DNA of 64,000 bases from Dendrobium chrysotoxum (GCA_019925795.1 CM034300.1:69233021-69297020), one strand, 5' to 3'. Positions 14,189 to 24,765 are shown, counted from the first letter of the stretch. The notes: generated from the letters alone by a model not told the origin. Numbers and translations are program-made.

Positions 14189-14330
14189 GGAGTCATAAGG
14201 AGCTAGAAATTGATTGGGAATCATAAGGAGTCAGAGCGATTGATCCATGTGACTCAAGGGGAGTTATAAAAAGTATACTAATTGAGAGTTATAAGGAGTG
14301 AATGATCGGGAGTCATAAATACAAAAGCAA
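14189..14330. repeat. Degenerate short repeats (GGGAGTCATAAGGAGT-like)
   Basis: Five or six imperfect copies of a GAGTCATAAGGAG-type word, irregularly spaced, inside the CACTA interior. No function is inferred. Confidence 0.5.
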
Positions 14331-15714
14331 GATTAAGATACCCTCAAGATATCATAATATGAACATCTAATACATGAGAAAAATATTGATAGTAATGTTA
14401 TATATGTGTAACTAATTTATATATATAACTGATTGACTGATGAGATTGAATGAATGAACTAATTGACTAATTGCACAAGGCTGATTACTGCCACTGTATT
14501 ATTTTACTATTTTACTGATCATTGTTAATTTATTATGTCATTGCTTTGTCACCAACCCTACTGATATTAAAACTGTTATTAATACTGCTACTGATTTACT
14601 GTTACTGTTATTGATACATTGTTTACGGATTTGTTATTATTGTATTGAACTGGTTGATTACAAGCATATTATTCTTTTGCATTGCATTAATTTTAGTTAT
14701 AAGAATTCAGTTACTAGCTTGGCTTTCATGCTCATTGCGTAGTTTTACATGATTTCAGGTGAAAGTAAAGAACATGTAGCATGAAGTTAGGCAATAATGT
14801 GTGTTTTAGTATATTTTAAGTTTTTTAGTTATATGTATTCTTTTGTAGCCAGTTTGATTATTGTAAGTATTATTTTGGGCTTGGAATTTTATAGTTGAAT
14901 ATAAATATTGATTATATATATGTTTTTATATTTTTTGTTGTTTATTTTTTTCCTGCAATGCTATTATTCAGCTCTAGATGTCAAATTGATCTGCATGTAA
15001 ATGCAAGATAAATAAATAGAATGAGTTGCAAGATAATAAAGAAAAAAATTCTTCCATGTTAAATCTTGGCGCGTGACACGATGTACCAGACATTGATAAG
15101 AAAAAGTGAGTATTAGTCATCACATTATTTTGTATATCAAACTTATTTTTTTCGGTTTCCATGTTGAATTGTGACTTTCTAGAGTACATTCAGTTTTTTT
15201 ATCTTAAATGTTATTATATTGTTGGATTATTAGTTTTTTACATGTTAGAGTAGAAAGTCATCTTTATTGTAAGAAGTGGAAGATTTCTATAAATTAAGGA
15301 GGATTTTTTTCATATTTATTTGACTCCAGGAAGAAAAACATCTGGCACACGTAAGTTTTAGTCTAGGACTTTGATTCACAAATAAAATATTAGAAAATTG
15401 AATCTTGTTTTCATTGTAATGAGTTATTTTCTTTTCTGGTTCATGCAATAAATTCTTTTAAATTAGCAACAGGATTTCTGACTGAATTTCGGCCTGAAAA
15501 TTTCAGGCAGAAATTCTGGTGGAAATCCTTCAAAAATCCGCTGAAAATTTCCGGCACAAAATTTTTAGTTGGTGATTATTTTCCGAAGCACGTTTTACCA
15601 GTGAAAATTTTTCAATCTAAAATCAGCTAGAAATGCATTTTTTTTAATGATATTCGCTGATTTCTAATGAAAAATTTTGTTAGAAATTGGCCATTTTCTT
15701 GTAATGTCCTAGCT

Positions 15715-15900
15715 AATTTCTTCATCAAAACTCTTATCTAATAGTTTCTCAAAGCAATATTTTTATTTTTTCTTAATGTTTTTATCTTTAACCAATATTC
15801 TATTATCTATACTTGTATTTATATAATTTGACCTAAGCATTTACACTTCTTATCTTTTATTTTAACTATTTTATATATCTCTATTTCTCCGTCTACATAG
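15715..15900 (-). mobile_element. RTE-type LINE fragment (linker before reverse transcriptase)
   Basis: The minus strand translates to NRILVKDKNIKKK followed by a stop. This parallels KCGDNKILVKDEDIKEK in the intron 2 LINE, the short conserved stretch between endonuclease and reverse transcriptase in plant RTE-like LINEs. It abuts the CACTA right end at 15706, so the CACTA element probably landed in or next to it. Confidence 0.5.
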
Positions 15901-16261
15901 TACACATTTTATTTATATAAATGAGCAAAATATGTAAATTTATTTCTCTAATCACATTATTTGCAAAACCTAAAATTTTTATAATCATCATGCCTCAATA
16001 ATATTTAAAATTTATCACCCATTAATTTTTATTCATGGTAATCTTTTGTACCTCCTCAGCCCATCACCAAATATTTCTTGTCATTGTTCAAGTGACTAAA
16101 TATTCAAACTATTCTTCTAAATAATAATGCTTATCTTTCAAATTAAAAAAAAACCAAATTTATTGTATAATTTCTCATATATCGATAGTATCACCAGACT
16201 TGCAACCAATCCTATGCAAGTAGAAGCAAATAGAGGGAGAACCAACCTCTCTTTTTGAGGA

Positions 16262-16422
16262 GAGATTATTACGTGCGGTCACAGGACTGTTCGGAGGCCA
16301 ATCAAGATGTGCCACGTCATCCGATACGTAGTGGTACACAATAACGGTACATAGTATATTGGTGATGTGGTGCGTCCTGATTGGCCTTCGGACGGCATCT
16401 GATGACCGCACGTAATAATTTC
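16262..16422. mobile_element. 161-bp hairpin MITE
   Basis: Near-perfect terminal inverted repeats start GAGATTATTACGTGCGGTCA on the left and, read from the right on the minus strand, GAAATTATTACGTGCGGTCA. Imperfect pairing continues for about 60 bases around a loop of about 40. The flanks CTCTTTTTGAGGA (16249-16261) and ATCTTTTTGAGCA (16423-16435) match at 11 of 13 positions and may be a diverged target duplication. There is no coding capacity. The class is uncertain: long terminal repeats and a long duplication suggest a Mutator-type MITE. Confidence 0.7.
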
Positions 16423-16648
16423 ATCTTTTTGAGCATGGGCAACCTCCCTTACTCTCACTTGAATTTTTGATGGTGGATTCCTGGTTGGTGGGCCCTTGGT
16501 TTGCTTGTTGCTATCCAGTTTTGTGCTCGGATATCTTTTTATTTATATCATGTTAATTTGCTTCAAAGTTTGGTCCATTGTCTGGCTGATCTTATGATTC
16601 TTTATTGACTTGCTGCTACTGCTATGATATGCTCAAATTTGTATGTTC

Positions 16649-16712
16649 AACCTTTGGATATCCATCCGGGCTCGAATCTCCTAACTGTCCAAAAAAAAAA
16701 CCTTTGGATATC
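16649..16712 (+). mobile_element. Tiny poly(A)-tailed insertion between two target copies
   Basis: Two copies of AACCTTTGGATATC (16649-16662 and 16699-16712) flank about 26 bases ending in ten A residues (16691-16700, the last two shared with the second copy). That is the layout of a severely 5'-truncated LINE insertion. The second target copy is also the left target duplication of the large LINE that follows. Confidence 0.55.
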
Positions 16713-17282
16713 TTTTTTTTTAAAATTAAAAACCCAAAAGGGCATACACATTAATCAAGAAAAGGATACAAGCACATAAAAGACATAGGTTTCGCTAATG
16801 CTCCCAAGAGAAACATAGAGGAGAAAATAAGAACCTAAAGAAGCAAAAACTAGATTACATAACAAAGAGTAAATCAAAATATAACAGTAAAAGATGCAAA
16901 GATCCAAAGAGTTGGGCTCAGAAAAGAAGCCTCGCATGCCCACCCCTAAGACAAGCAAGGGCCATCCATTGGAGGCTGCAAACCATGGTCCAAAACCATC
17001 CACAAAAGCCCACAAAAGTCTCCCAAACCGCAATATTAATGACCTCCAAGTTTGCCAGCAAGTACAGGCCCAAGAGGTGGCACACAAAAGCCTCATCATC
17101 ATTGCCCAGAAAAGTAGCCAAGAAGAGATAAACACCAACCCAACAGAGATAATCACCAAATATATCGCAAGAAGCAGGAGAGTGAACCACCAACCCAACA
17201 AGATATCAATCGCCAAATCAAACCACAAGCAGCAGAAGATGATACCAACGAAGATGAAGAAAAAACTGCAGCCACAAATCAT

Positions 17283-18559
17283 TTCTTCTTTGATTTACAT
17301 TTTTTAAGCTTACTTTTTGTAGTAAAAAAACCAACATCCGCAATTTGAATAATACTCTGATCAAAGTTCTCCCTTGAGTCTAATGATTTGTCATCAAATT
17401 CCTCCCCAACAACAAAGGAATTGTCTTCATTCAACTAGTCACCATGCATAACCTCATACTCCCTCGTATTACAAGTTAGGTGAGCTAGCAACGCATTATT
17501 AGACAGAACAAATATGGGAACATCAACAAGAGGCACACCCAAAGTTTCCGCCATAGGATCACCATTCTTAGGTGAAGAAGCACTAACACCCTCACAACAA
17601 TTATGAGTCAGAGACCCACCAGCAGATGAATCACAGTCACGGACGACATGCTCCATAGGGATAGAGTCCTTAGAAAAAATAGTTTCATCATCACTAACAT
17701 CAACATTAGAAGCTGGAGGTACGTTAGGATTAGCTACCACATTAAGTAAGCAATAATTAGGCTCACAATAAACAACAACATCCTTATTAATTCCACAGGG
17801 AGGAGCCTTAGAAGCTTCTACAACAGTCTTAAAATTACTAACAAAATAAGCTACTGGAAACTCCCCATCAATTCCAATAACAATTTGTTTTGGAGGATTA
17901 ATCACATCAGCCGACGCAACCAAAGGCATAACCAAATCGAACTGGACAACATCACCCAAAGGAGCAGCACATCTAATGAGAAGGTTCCACAAGTTCCAGT
18001 GACAACTTGCCATTCCCAAGACCCACATCCACATTGTTATGCAAAGGTAGCTCAACATCAACAACATAATTATTAGGGATAACCCGAAGATCCTCAGAGT
18101 CATTTCCCACAGGTTTGAGAGGTGTCTTACCTAAATGAGGGTGTAGAATACAACATTCAGTTTTGTTGTGCCCCAACGACTTGCAATGATCACAAAAAGG
18201 AGGAAATTCTTCCATAACAACCTTTTGAATATATCCTAAATTTTCAGGACCAATCCAAATAGCTTCAGGATAATTTTTGGAAATATTAAGTTCAACAAGC
18301 ACCCTAGCAACAGACGGCCGAGAACCAACGGCAGTGGCGTTATTAGTTTTCAAAGGGTGGCCAAAAAGGGAACCCAAACCGTGAAGAATGCGTGGTGAGA
18401 AAAGATGAGCCCTAAGATTAGGGAAAGACACCCAAATGGGAATGATCAGCGATTCCACAGAGACATCAAAAATTGGCGACCATTTAAACAACTTCATGTA
18501 GCAATTCGAAACAAAATAAGAACGATGAAAAAAACTGTACTATAGTCTAGATCGTTCAC
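17283..18559 (-). pseudogene. LINE ORF1, C-terminal part (zinc knuckle)
   Basis: The frame resumes with VNDLDYS, shifts at a T-run near 18530, and continues HRSYFVSNCYMKLFKWSP into the second half of the DUF4283-type domain (IPIWVSFPNLRAHLFSPRIL). A CCHC-type knuckle follows (CDHCKSLGHNKTEC, about 18160-18200). A second frameshift near 17990 leads into an acidic tail and a basic end KSKLKKCKSKKK before the stop near 17283. Two frameshifts and the upstream insertion show that it is dead. The knuckle and order of parts fit nucleic-acid binding by LINE ORF1 protein. Confidence 0.7.
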
Positions 18560-18910
18560 TAGCTTGAAAGTGCAAATAAGTTGTTAGACCTATTAATTAT
18601 CTCCCTAGGCTAACCAAGAGGGGGAGATGAATTGGTACTTTTAAAATTTTCTTGGATTTAATGAAGCTGATTTCACAATAAAAAATAATTTTTAGAAAAC
18701 AAATTTTCAACCACAGAGAAATTAAAAGTGCAGAAAATAAAAATTAGGTAAACAGTAAAAGAAACGAAGAACACTGGATTTTATAGTGGTTCGATCTAAC
18801 AAGACCTACGTCCACTCTCTAGAGACTCCTTCTCTAGGTATTGCACTATACTCAAGTGACTCTCCTTTTGCCCCCACAATAAGGCAGAGAAGCCTTTATA
18901 ATTTCCTTCT

Positions 18911-19062
18911 CTTCCACCAAACTCCGGTGAGGTAGAGAACTGTCATCCTTTTTCACCCTCCTAGTGAAGGCAGAGAACCCGCATCCTTTCTCACCCTTCT
19001 GGTGATGGCAGAGAACCAGACGTCCTTTCTCACCCTCATGGTGACGACAGAGAACTAGACTC
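18911..19062. repeat. About four tandem units of 38 bp
   Basis: Units of 37-39 bases follow a TCCTTTCTCACCCTYCTGGTG pattern, then a GCAGAGAAC stretch. They lie inside the 1.6 kb insertion. Confidence 0.7.
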
Positions 19063-19396
19063 TCCTTTAAAAATCTTCTCTCAAGAGTCTTCAAAGAGAT
19101 AGGGCAGAGACTTGAAGTACAAATAATGAGATCCTCACCTTTGGGCAACCTTGTGAATTCCCTCACAAATTCTTCTTCAAAGATCTCACCACACTCACTC
19201 CAAAACACTCTCCCAAATCACTCTTCCTTCCACTCTCAAGAAGAAATTCGTAGAAGATCACTTAGGCAGTCAATTTTTAGGACCCTTATATACAAAGAGC
19301 AAGAAAAACTGTCCAAAAATTGAAAATTTCAAATTTAACGAAGTAATATCATACCGTACGATCGAATATCATCCCGTACGAACATTTCAAAATATG

Positions 19397-19770
19397 AACA
19401 GTTCATTCTGTACGATCCTGTACGAACCTATAGTACCTAGATTTTATACTCTCAAAATGATATACAAAACAGTTTCGTACTGTACGAACAGTTCGTCCAG
19501 TACGATCCTGTATGAACCAGTGAACCACAATTTTCATACTCTGGAAATGATATACGAAACTCATTCGTACTGTACGAACAGTTCGTCCTGTATGATCCAG
19601 TACGAACTTATGAAACCCAGTTTTTATACTCTGAAAATGATGTACTAAATCCATTTGTACTGTATGAATAGTTCAAAAAATTGAACAGCTCGTCCCGTAC
19701 GATCCAGTAAAAACATGTGAAACCCAGTTTTCGTACTCTGGAAATGATGTACGAACACATTTCGTACTGT
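19397..19770. repeat. 90-bp tandem repeat with internal palindromes
   Basis: The anchor AACAGTTCRT recurs at 19397, 19487, 19577 and (with a changed base) 19667, an exact 90-base period. A fourth copy is extended by a 17-base slip to 19684. Units contain TTCGTACTGTACGAA and CGAACAGTTCG, near-perfect palindromes with an odd centre, and many GTACGA words. Because 90 is divisible by three, frames stay open on both strands without being genes. Confidence 0.85.
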
Positions 19771-20196
19771 ACGATTTACACTTAGAAAAATTTTCACTCG
19801 TAACCAGACATGCTCGTTTAAGAGGAGAAATTGCACAAATCGTCCAGTACGATAACATCGTACAGTATAATTAATTTAAAAAATTAAGCTTTTGTCTCAC
19901 TCCCTTAATGTGTGTGTTCACGGTTACCCAATTTACAATCACACACTCTCAGACTCAAGAAAAGGATAAAAAGTACATACTCCAAAACTAATAAACTCTA
20001 ATCCAATTAAATTGAAGTCTTCCACTGTCTAGAATGTGATTTCCCTGAAATGTTAGTACACAAAAAAACAAACATTTTCAGCATATGTTAGGAGAAAATA
20101 ATGATCAAACAATAATATTTTGTAATCATAAAAAACTAACATGATTATAAAGATAAAGTCTTGAAAAATTAATTTACAACAATCACAACATAGCTT

Positions 20197-20523
20197 AATT
20201 AAAACATGCCTTGGATCCAAAACCGTGATCGAACATTCACCGATTAACTTCAAATTAAAGAAAAACTTGCGAATCAAGTCCATAGGAGGGCGGCGGTTTG
20301 GAAATTTACCAACCAAAGCATACTGGAAAGGTTGAGCCAAAGCAAGGATTTTCGCTTCGAAAATCCAGAGTGACGGAAGACTGCGATAGGTCGTAGGTTT
20401 CAAGTCGGGAAAATCATTCGAGAGAGAATCACCAGACAAAGCTTTAAGAAAAGAACGAGGATTGCATTTACCATTGAGAAAGCCTTGGTCACTCAGACGA
20501 ACCGAAGCCATCCGGGCGGACAC
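20197..20523 (-). pseudogene. LINE ORF1, N-terminal part (DUF4283)
   Basis: The frame starts MSARMASVRLSD. It carries the DUF4283-type stretch with phrases such as FPDLKPTTYRSLPSLWI, LAQPFQYALVGKFPNRRPP and FFFNLKLIGECSITVLDPR, ending at HVLIK just before the nested insertion. In L1-like LINEs of plants this is the RNA-binding N-terminal half of ORF1. The rest of the frame resumes at 18559, after the insertion. The protein cannot be made as it stands because of the insertion and later frameshifts. Confidence 0.75.
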
Positions 20524-20716
20524 TCGGCAGAGGGCCTAACAGCAGCTAGGGCGGAGCCAACGACAATGACGAGAAACCAAGTAGAGCGAAAATCACCAGG
20601 AGAACAGAAACCAAGAGAACGGGGGCCATGGAAAGACGAAGAACGCCGGAGACGGTTGCTAGGGCGGAACCCTAGCAGACAAAAAAATGATTTTTTAGAG
20701 CTAACCTTTGGATATC

Positions 20717-21190
20717 CTTAGATTGTCAGTGTTCATATTATTCTTACCTTTCAATTTCGTTTGGAGGTTTATGATCCCCATTTTTTTGTTACATGCAGTA
20801 CATGATTTTGAGTTTTATTATCTATCTCACAGTTTTTTTTTTCCTCAGAATTTAGCTATTAGCCATCTGATTTTTTTTTTGTAAAGAGGGCAAAAAGACT
20901 CAAATACTATAATGCTTAAAGAAAAAAAAAAGTTAGGGTGGGCAATTGCCCGCTCTGACAATAGGATAGTTCCATCACTAGAAGCAAACAGTCCATGCTT
21001 CATTCTTCTTATATTTCTCTTTTGTTTTCAGCTCGACAAGTTTCTTCCTCGTCTTGTCAGATTAAAATCCTTACGGTGAATCAATGTATTAAATTACTAA
21101 TTGCTAGCGGGGATGGAACTAACTTTTCTTTTGAGGTTGAATAAAATGTGATTATGAAATGCATAATTTTATGTATAAAATACAAATAAG
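20717..21190. other. Intergenic, nothing recognised
   Basis: AT-rich DNA between the LINE target duplication and the next LINE fragment. It contains short T and A runs but no frame or repeat structure worth naming. Confidence 0.4.
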
Positions 21191-21194
21191 AACA

Positions 21195-21600
21195 TCAAGC
21201 CTTTATCCTACTATATGGGGTCAGCTACATGAATTCTTTTTCTCCATTATGTCCGATTAAAAATTAAATTATCATTTAAATCTAATAAAGAAAGTTCATT
21301 TCTAATATTTTCTAACCAAATCTTTTTAGATTTATCTCTATATTCTTTAACATAAGTTAAATCTAATACATCTACTTTCATAATCAGATCATTAGAAGGC
21401 CGCCATTTTATGTGACCAAATCATCTAAGGTAGCTCTCTAATCTTATCTTTCACTGAAGCTACTTCAACCTTTTCACATATACGCTCATTTCATATCCTG
21501 TTTCTAAGAGTAAAGTCACTCATCCATCTAAGCATCATCATTTCTGCAAAACTTAACTTAATATTATGCTTCTCTTTTAATGGCCAACACTCTTAGAATT
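21195..21600 (-). mobile_element. 3' end of an RTE-type LINE
   Basis: The minus strand aligns along its whole length with 32299-32699 of the intron 3 LINE: it begins GTTGGCCATTAAAAGAGAAG and ends with the AGCTGACCCCATATAGTAGG / ATAAAGGCTTGATGTT tail that marks the RTE 3' terminus. Several stops break the frame. It is a 5'-truncated dead copy lying just beyond the 3' end of the NST1-like gene and on its strand. Confidence 0.8.
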
Positions 21601-22233
21601 TGTATATATGATAGTTAAATATACAAAATAATAAATTTTTTGGTGATATTTATATAAAGCTCCTCTAAGTATTATCATAACCCACAAATGAACAGTCCAT
21701 GAGAATTTTAGTATTTCATTTCCAAACAAAGTAGCACAAATTACAAACCTATGTGTAAAACCTCAGTGCTCTGAACTTGCAGAACCATTTCTATAAAATA
21801 ACTGAACAGCTGAAGAAAAAGACAAAAAATTTACGATTAAGATTTTATTTGGGACAACTTTTTTTACTAATTTATGAAATATTTTTTTAACTAAAAAATT
21901 TTTAATTCAAAAAAATTGTACTAAAATACTGTTTCTTAAAATAGTAAAAAAATTACTCCAAACAAAACCGCAAGATGGTGCCCAGAAAAGACCAAGAAAA
22001 TTTCAGGAGGCAAACTCTTATAATGTTAAACAAGATCAATGGGAGTGCAAATTAATAGAAAGGATGCTGTTTAGCCACGTTTTAATCCTGGCAAAGTACT
22101 TGATATTAATCCTTCCATAAAATCTACAGAAACAAAAATGCATTCGTCATTTGCAAAAATATTATTTTCTCAACAAACGTCACTCAACATAGAAAAATTA
22201 CTCCTTACAGCAAGCAAAAAGCAAAAGGGAAAA

Positions 22234-22235
<2 letters not shown>

Positions 22236-22266
<31 letters not shown>
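22236..22266. repeat. (CT)n microsatellite
   Basis: About 15 CT units, probably in the 3' untranslated or downstream region of the NST1-like gene (stop at 22435), where they read as GA in the transcript. Confidence 0.9.
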
Positions 22267-22269
<3 letters not shown>

Positions 22270-22434
22270 TTGGCCCTGAAGTAAGGAAAAAAAAAAGACC
22301 AAAGCAGAAGAAACAATAGAAACTATACTTAAAGCATTGAGAAAGATTATTGTCGCCAAATACAAGCACTCAACTTTCACAACCAAAGCAGTGACGTGGA
22401 AAGAAGTATTCGAGCAGCTTTCCTGCAGCCTATT

Positions 22435-24765
22435 TTATAAGGTGAAGCTAGAAAACAAAAACCTGGAACTATTTTTTGCAGCAAACAAACTGTACTCTTC
22501 AATTTTCGTCTCTTCCATTGAACAAGAAATAGTATCCAGAGATTCAACCGGCTTCAATGTGGTTCCTGTATGTTCCTTCGTACATTCCATTTTTACACCA
22601 ACTAGTGGACCGCCGAAATGAAACAATGAGAAGGATTTATTGCTCTCGTTTGATTTTGTGGTGCTGTTGTCATTTCCTTCACTCAACGGATGTTCTTTGC
22701 TTTCAGAGGATTTTGGTTTTGGCTCTGCCAGTTCGGTCACTTGTTCCTCTCTGTAACCATTACCACTTCTTAAGTGCTCGTTTAGGCTGGCAGGATAAGC
22801 TCTACAGTCCTTACTGATGCCATGGAATGAGCGATGTTGCTCTAAATTGAACACAATAGGTTGCAGGGTGTTATACTGCATTGCAAAACCTGAAGATCTG
22901 TTTGCAGTTAAGCCATATCCTACAGGAGTTGGGAACATGTAGTGGTTGTGTTGGGAAAATGGCATTAGTCCATTAATAGGAGTACCAGACCAAGTTATTG
23001 TATTTTGATTTTCATAGCCCATAATCTCTGAGGGAAATGTAGGCATAGGCAGTTGATTATGTACATGTAACATATGTTGCGATGGAGGGGCAACATTAAA
23101 TTTTGAACTAACGCCATGGCTGTAGCCAACTTTGTTGGACTCATCTCTTGGAAAAATGGCTCGTTGTGGGAACCCTGAAGTAGTAGGAGTTTGTTGTGAA
23201 GCATCTCCTCTGGAGCCAAACTTGCTGTCTGGTGAATTATTTTGGTTTTTGAGACAAGCATCTTCATTGCAAGTTGAATTATCTCTTTGATCTAATTGCT
23301 GGCTAACATCTTCTGAATCCGAAGTTGACGATGTTTCCACATTCAAAGTGCTTGAAAAGCTGGTGCTGCTGTCTCCCTCGCTAGGACAGGATGAGCAGCT
23401 GTCGGAACTAGAAGAGATCATGATGGAATGACAGCTGTTATTCGTGGAAAATGTAGAGATGATGGAAGATGGGTTGTGGTCCTCATCTGTGACGTCCTTT
23501 GAGAAACAAAGAGGTTTCTCAGATGGTGAGAATCCATTTTGGCAACTGTGCGGGGTTCTGAAATCAGAATTATTTGAATCGTTACTATGATCCATCTGAT
23601 TTTCAGAAAACCTCAAGGAATCAACTTCTCCGGCTTTTCTTGAAAACTCAGGTGAATTATCTTGGGCAGAAGGTTCATGATCATAGCTGTGGCAATCCTT
23701 TTCATCTTTATCAGACGTTATTTCCTTGGATGGGTGGATCTTAGCAGTATTACTTGAAGTAAGATCAGACCCTAAGTTGATTCTATTGTATTTCTTTCGC
23801 GCGTCCATTGGCTCCCAAATTTGCCGCATGTGGTTAGGATCTCTTCCAGAAGTACCTGTAACTAGCTTCCCTTTGGGAAGCATGCAGTTGTCAGAGGCGT
23901 AACATCCACGATTGTGTTTACTGTAGTGAGGCAGTTGCCGAGGCAAATTTCCTATCGAATCTGCTGTGTTTGCACCCTTCACTTCCCGACCACCTTTCAC
24001 AGTAGAAATATGATACCGGTCCATCAGTCTATATTCACCAGGATGATTACTTCTACCTGGTAAAGAATCAGATGTATCAAGAATTCGGCCATGAGAGGAG
24101 CGAAACTTCTCACTGAATCTCACATCAACGCAATTCCTAGAATCCATTCTCCCTACCCTTTCCCTAAATGGCCGCGGTCCTCCGCTCAAGCACCTGGAAG
24201 AGGCCTTTAGCTTCATGCAAGACTCCTGGATACCAGTAACATTGTTGAATGCAGATCTGTGCTTGTCATACCACTTGGGAGACTGATCCTGAAGAGAGGC
24301 TCTTTTAAATGGTAATTTCCGCCTAGATGATTTTGATTGCTTGAGTAGAAAAGAGCCAGTGCTTTCCCTTAAATATATCCCTTCTTCAATATAAGCCTGG
24401 CGACATGGGCTGTCACTCCGTTGATTCATAGTATCTAGATATTCATATACTGAAGTATCATCAGTCAGATCTGTAAGAGTAGGTTCCAAAATATCCTTAT
24501 CATCTCTAGGATCAGTGAGTGACTCCCCAGAGTTGAAAGTGCTGGCCAAAGATTCATCATTGATGCTTCTGAGCGGATTATTTGCAGATGTTGACAAATC
24601 AATACAAGGTGGCTTTTCTTCAATAAGCTTTATTCCCCTATCCTTTTCTTTTTCCTTCAGCCTCTCTTTCCTCCTCAATTTTTTTTCCCGCTCCTTGTTT
24701 CGCCTCCTCTCCTTGCGCTCTTCTTCCTCACGTTTTTCATTCTCTTCTTCTTCAAGAAGTTTGAT
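22435..24765 (-). CDS. NST1-like exon 8 (residues 509-1284)
   Basis: The acceptor CATCAG (after an 85-base intron) precedes IKLLEEEENEKREEEERKER. The first 45 residues are almost entirely Glu/Lys/Arg and complete the coiled coil. The remaining 730 are Ser-, Asn- and Asp-rich, with no recognised domain, and look disordered. The frame ends at 22435 in a short hydrophobic tail. The single-exon length of 2.3 kb without a stop shows constraint. Confidence 0.9.
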   Translation of the reverse strand: MKLLEEEENEKREEEERKERRRNKEREKKLRRKERLKEKEKDRGIKLIEEKPPCIDLSTSANNPLRSINDESLASTFNSGESLTDPRDDKDILEPTLTDLTDDTSVYEYLDTMNQRSDSPCRQAYIEEGIYLRESTGSFLLKQSKSSRRKLPFKRASLQDQSPKWYDKHRSAFNNVTGIQESCMKLKASSRCLSGGPRPFRERVGRMDSRNCVDVRFSEKFRSSHGRILDTSDSLPGRSNHPGEYRLMDRYHISTVKGGREVKGANTADSIGNLPRQLPHYSKHNRGCYASDNCMLPKGKLVTGTSGRDPNHMRQIWEPMDARKKYNRINLGSDLTSSNTAKIHPSKEITSDKDEKDCHSYDHEPSAQDNSPEFSRKAGEVDSLRFSENQMDHSNDSNNSDFRTPHSCQNGFSPSEKPLCFSKDVTDEDHNPSSIISTFSTNNSCHSIMISSSSDSCSSCPSEGDSSTSFSSTLNVETSSTSDSEDVSQQLDQRDNSTCNEDACLKNQNNSPDSKFGSRGDASQQTPTTSGFPQRAIFPRDESNKVGYSHGVSSKFNVAPPSQHMLHVHNQLPMPTFPSEIMGYENQNTITWSGTPINGLMPFSQHNHYMFPTPVGYGLTANRSSGFAMQYNTLQPIVFNLEQHRSFHGISKDCRAYPASLNEHLRSGNGYREEQVTELAEPKPKSSESKEHPLSEGNDNSTTKSNESNKSFSLFHFGGPLVGVKMECTKEHTGTTLKPVESLDTISCSMEETKIEEYSLFAAKNSSRFLFSSFTL

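Larger units (their letters stand above)
12667..15706 (+). mobile_element. Non-autonomous CACTA (En/Spm) transposon
   Basis: The left end reads CACTATAGGAAAAATGGTCA. The right end, on the minus strand, reads CATTACAAGAAAATGGCCA, so the tips form an inverted pair with the canonical CACTA start (one base changed on the right). The 3-base flanks are TCT on the left and TCC on the right, a target duplication with one mismatch. Both subterminal regions (12680-12850 and 15470-15680) are dense in short GGAAATTT/TTTCTGGCGG-like motifs, as is usual for CACTA ends. The 3.0 kb interior carries no transposase frame. It contains a TA/TAA microsatellite and a stretch at 12880-13080 that looks like a pyrimidine-rich 5' leader with an intron-like GGTGATTT step. 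Orientation is arbitrary. Confidence 0.75.
18566..20190. mobile_element. Unclassified 1.6 kb insertion in the LINE ORF1
   Basis: The ORF1 frame is interrupted exactly here. TAGCTT occurs on both sides (18560-18565 and 20191-20196), giving a 6-bp target duplication. The insert starts GAAAGTGCAAATAAG, includes the phrase TTTTATAGTGGTTCGATC (from memory a recurrent motif of an unassigned plant repeat family), and holds two tandem repeat arrays. No transposase, gag or terminal inverted repeat is recognised. Confidence 0.6.
16713..20702 (-). mobile_element. L1-type LINE derivative, ORF1 only, with nested insertion
   Basis: It is bounded by perfect copies of AACCTTTGGATATC at 16699-16712 and 20703-20716. 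The minus-strand 3' end is a poly(A) tail (T run at 16713-16721). Its 5' end is GC-rich and starts near 20702. ORF1 begins near 20523 (or 20511). ORF1 resembles the plant DUF4283/zinc-knuckle ORF1 of L1-like LINEs. No endonuclease or reverse transcriptase frame exists between the end of ORF1 (about 17283) and the tail, which is only about 560 bases. A separate 1.6 kb insertion (18566-20190) splits ORF1. Without it the element is about 2.4 kb. The intact target duplication means the two ends were joined at the time of insertion, so the lack of ORF2 is a property of the inserted copy. Confidence 0.75.

Noticed and set aside
16663..16700. tRNA-like T-arm (GGCTCGAATC)
   Set aside because: No acceptor stem or anticodon arm can be drawn, and it ends in poly(A); it is a LINE tail.
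16755..17282. 175-codon hydrophobic frame that looks like a membrane protein
   Set aside because: It is the T-rich 3' tail of the LINE; hydrophobicity comes from T-rich codons, and the plus-strand frame there is equally meaningless.
19397..19770. CRISPR-like regular repeat array
   Set aside because: Units are contiguous 90-bp tandem copies without unique spacers, in a plant nuclear genome.
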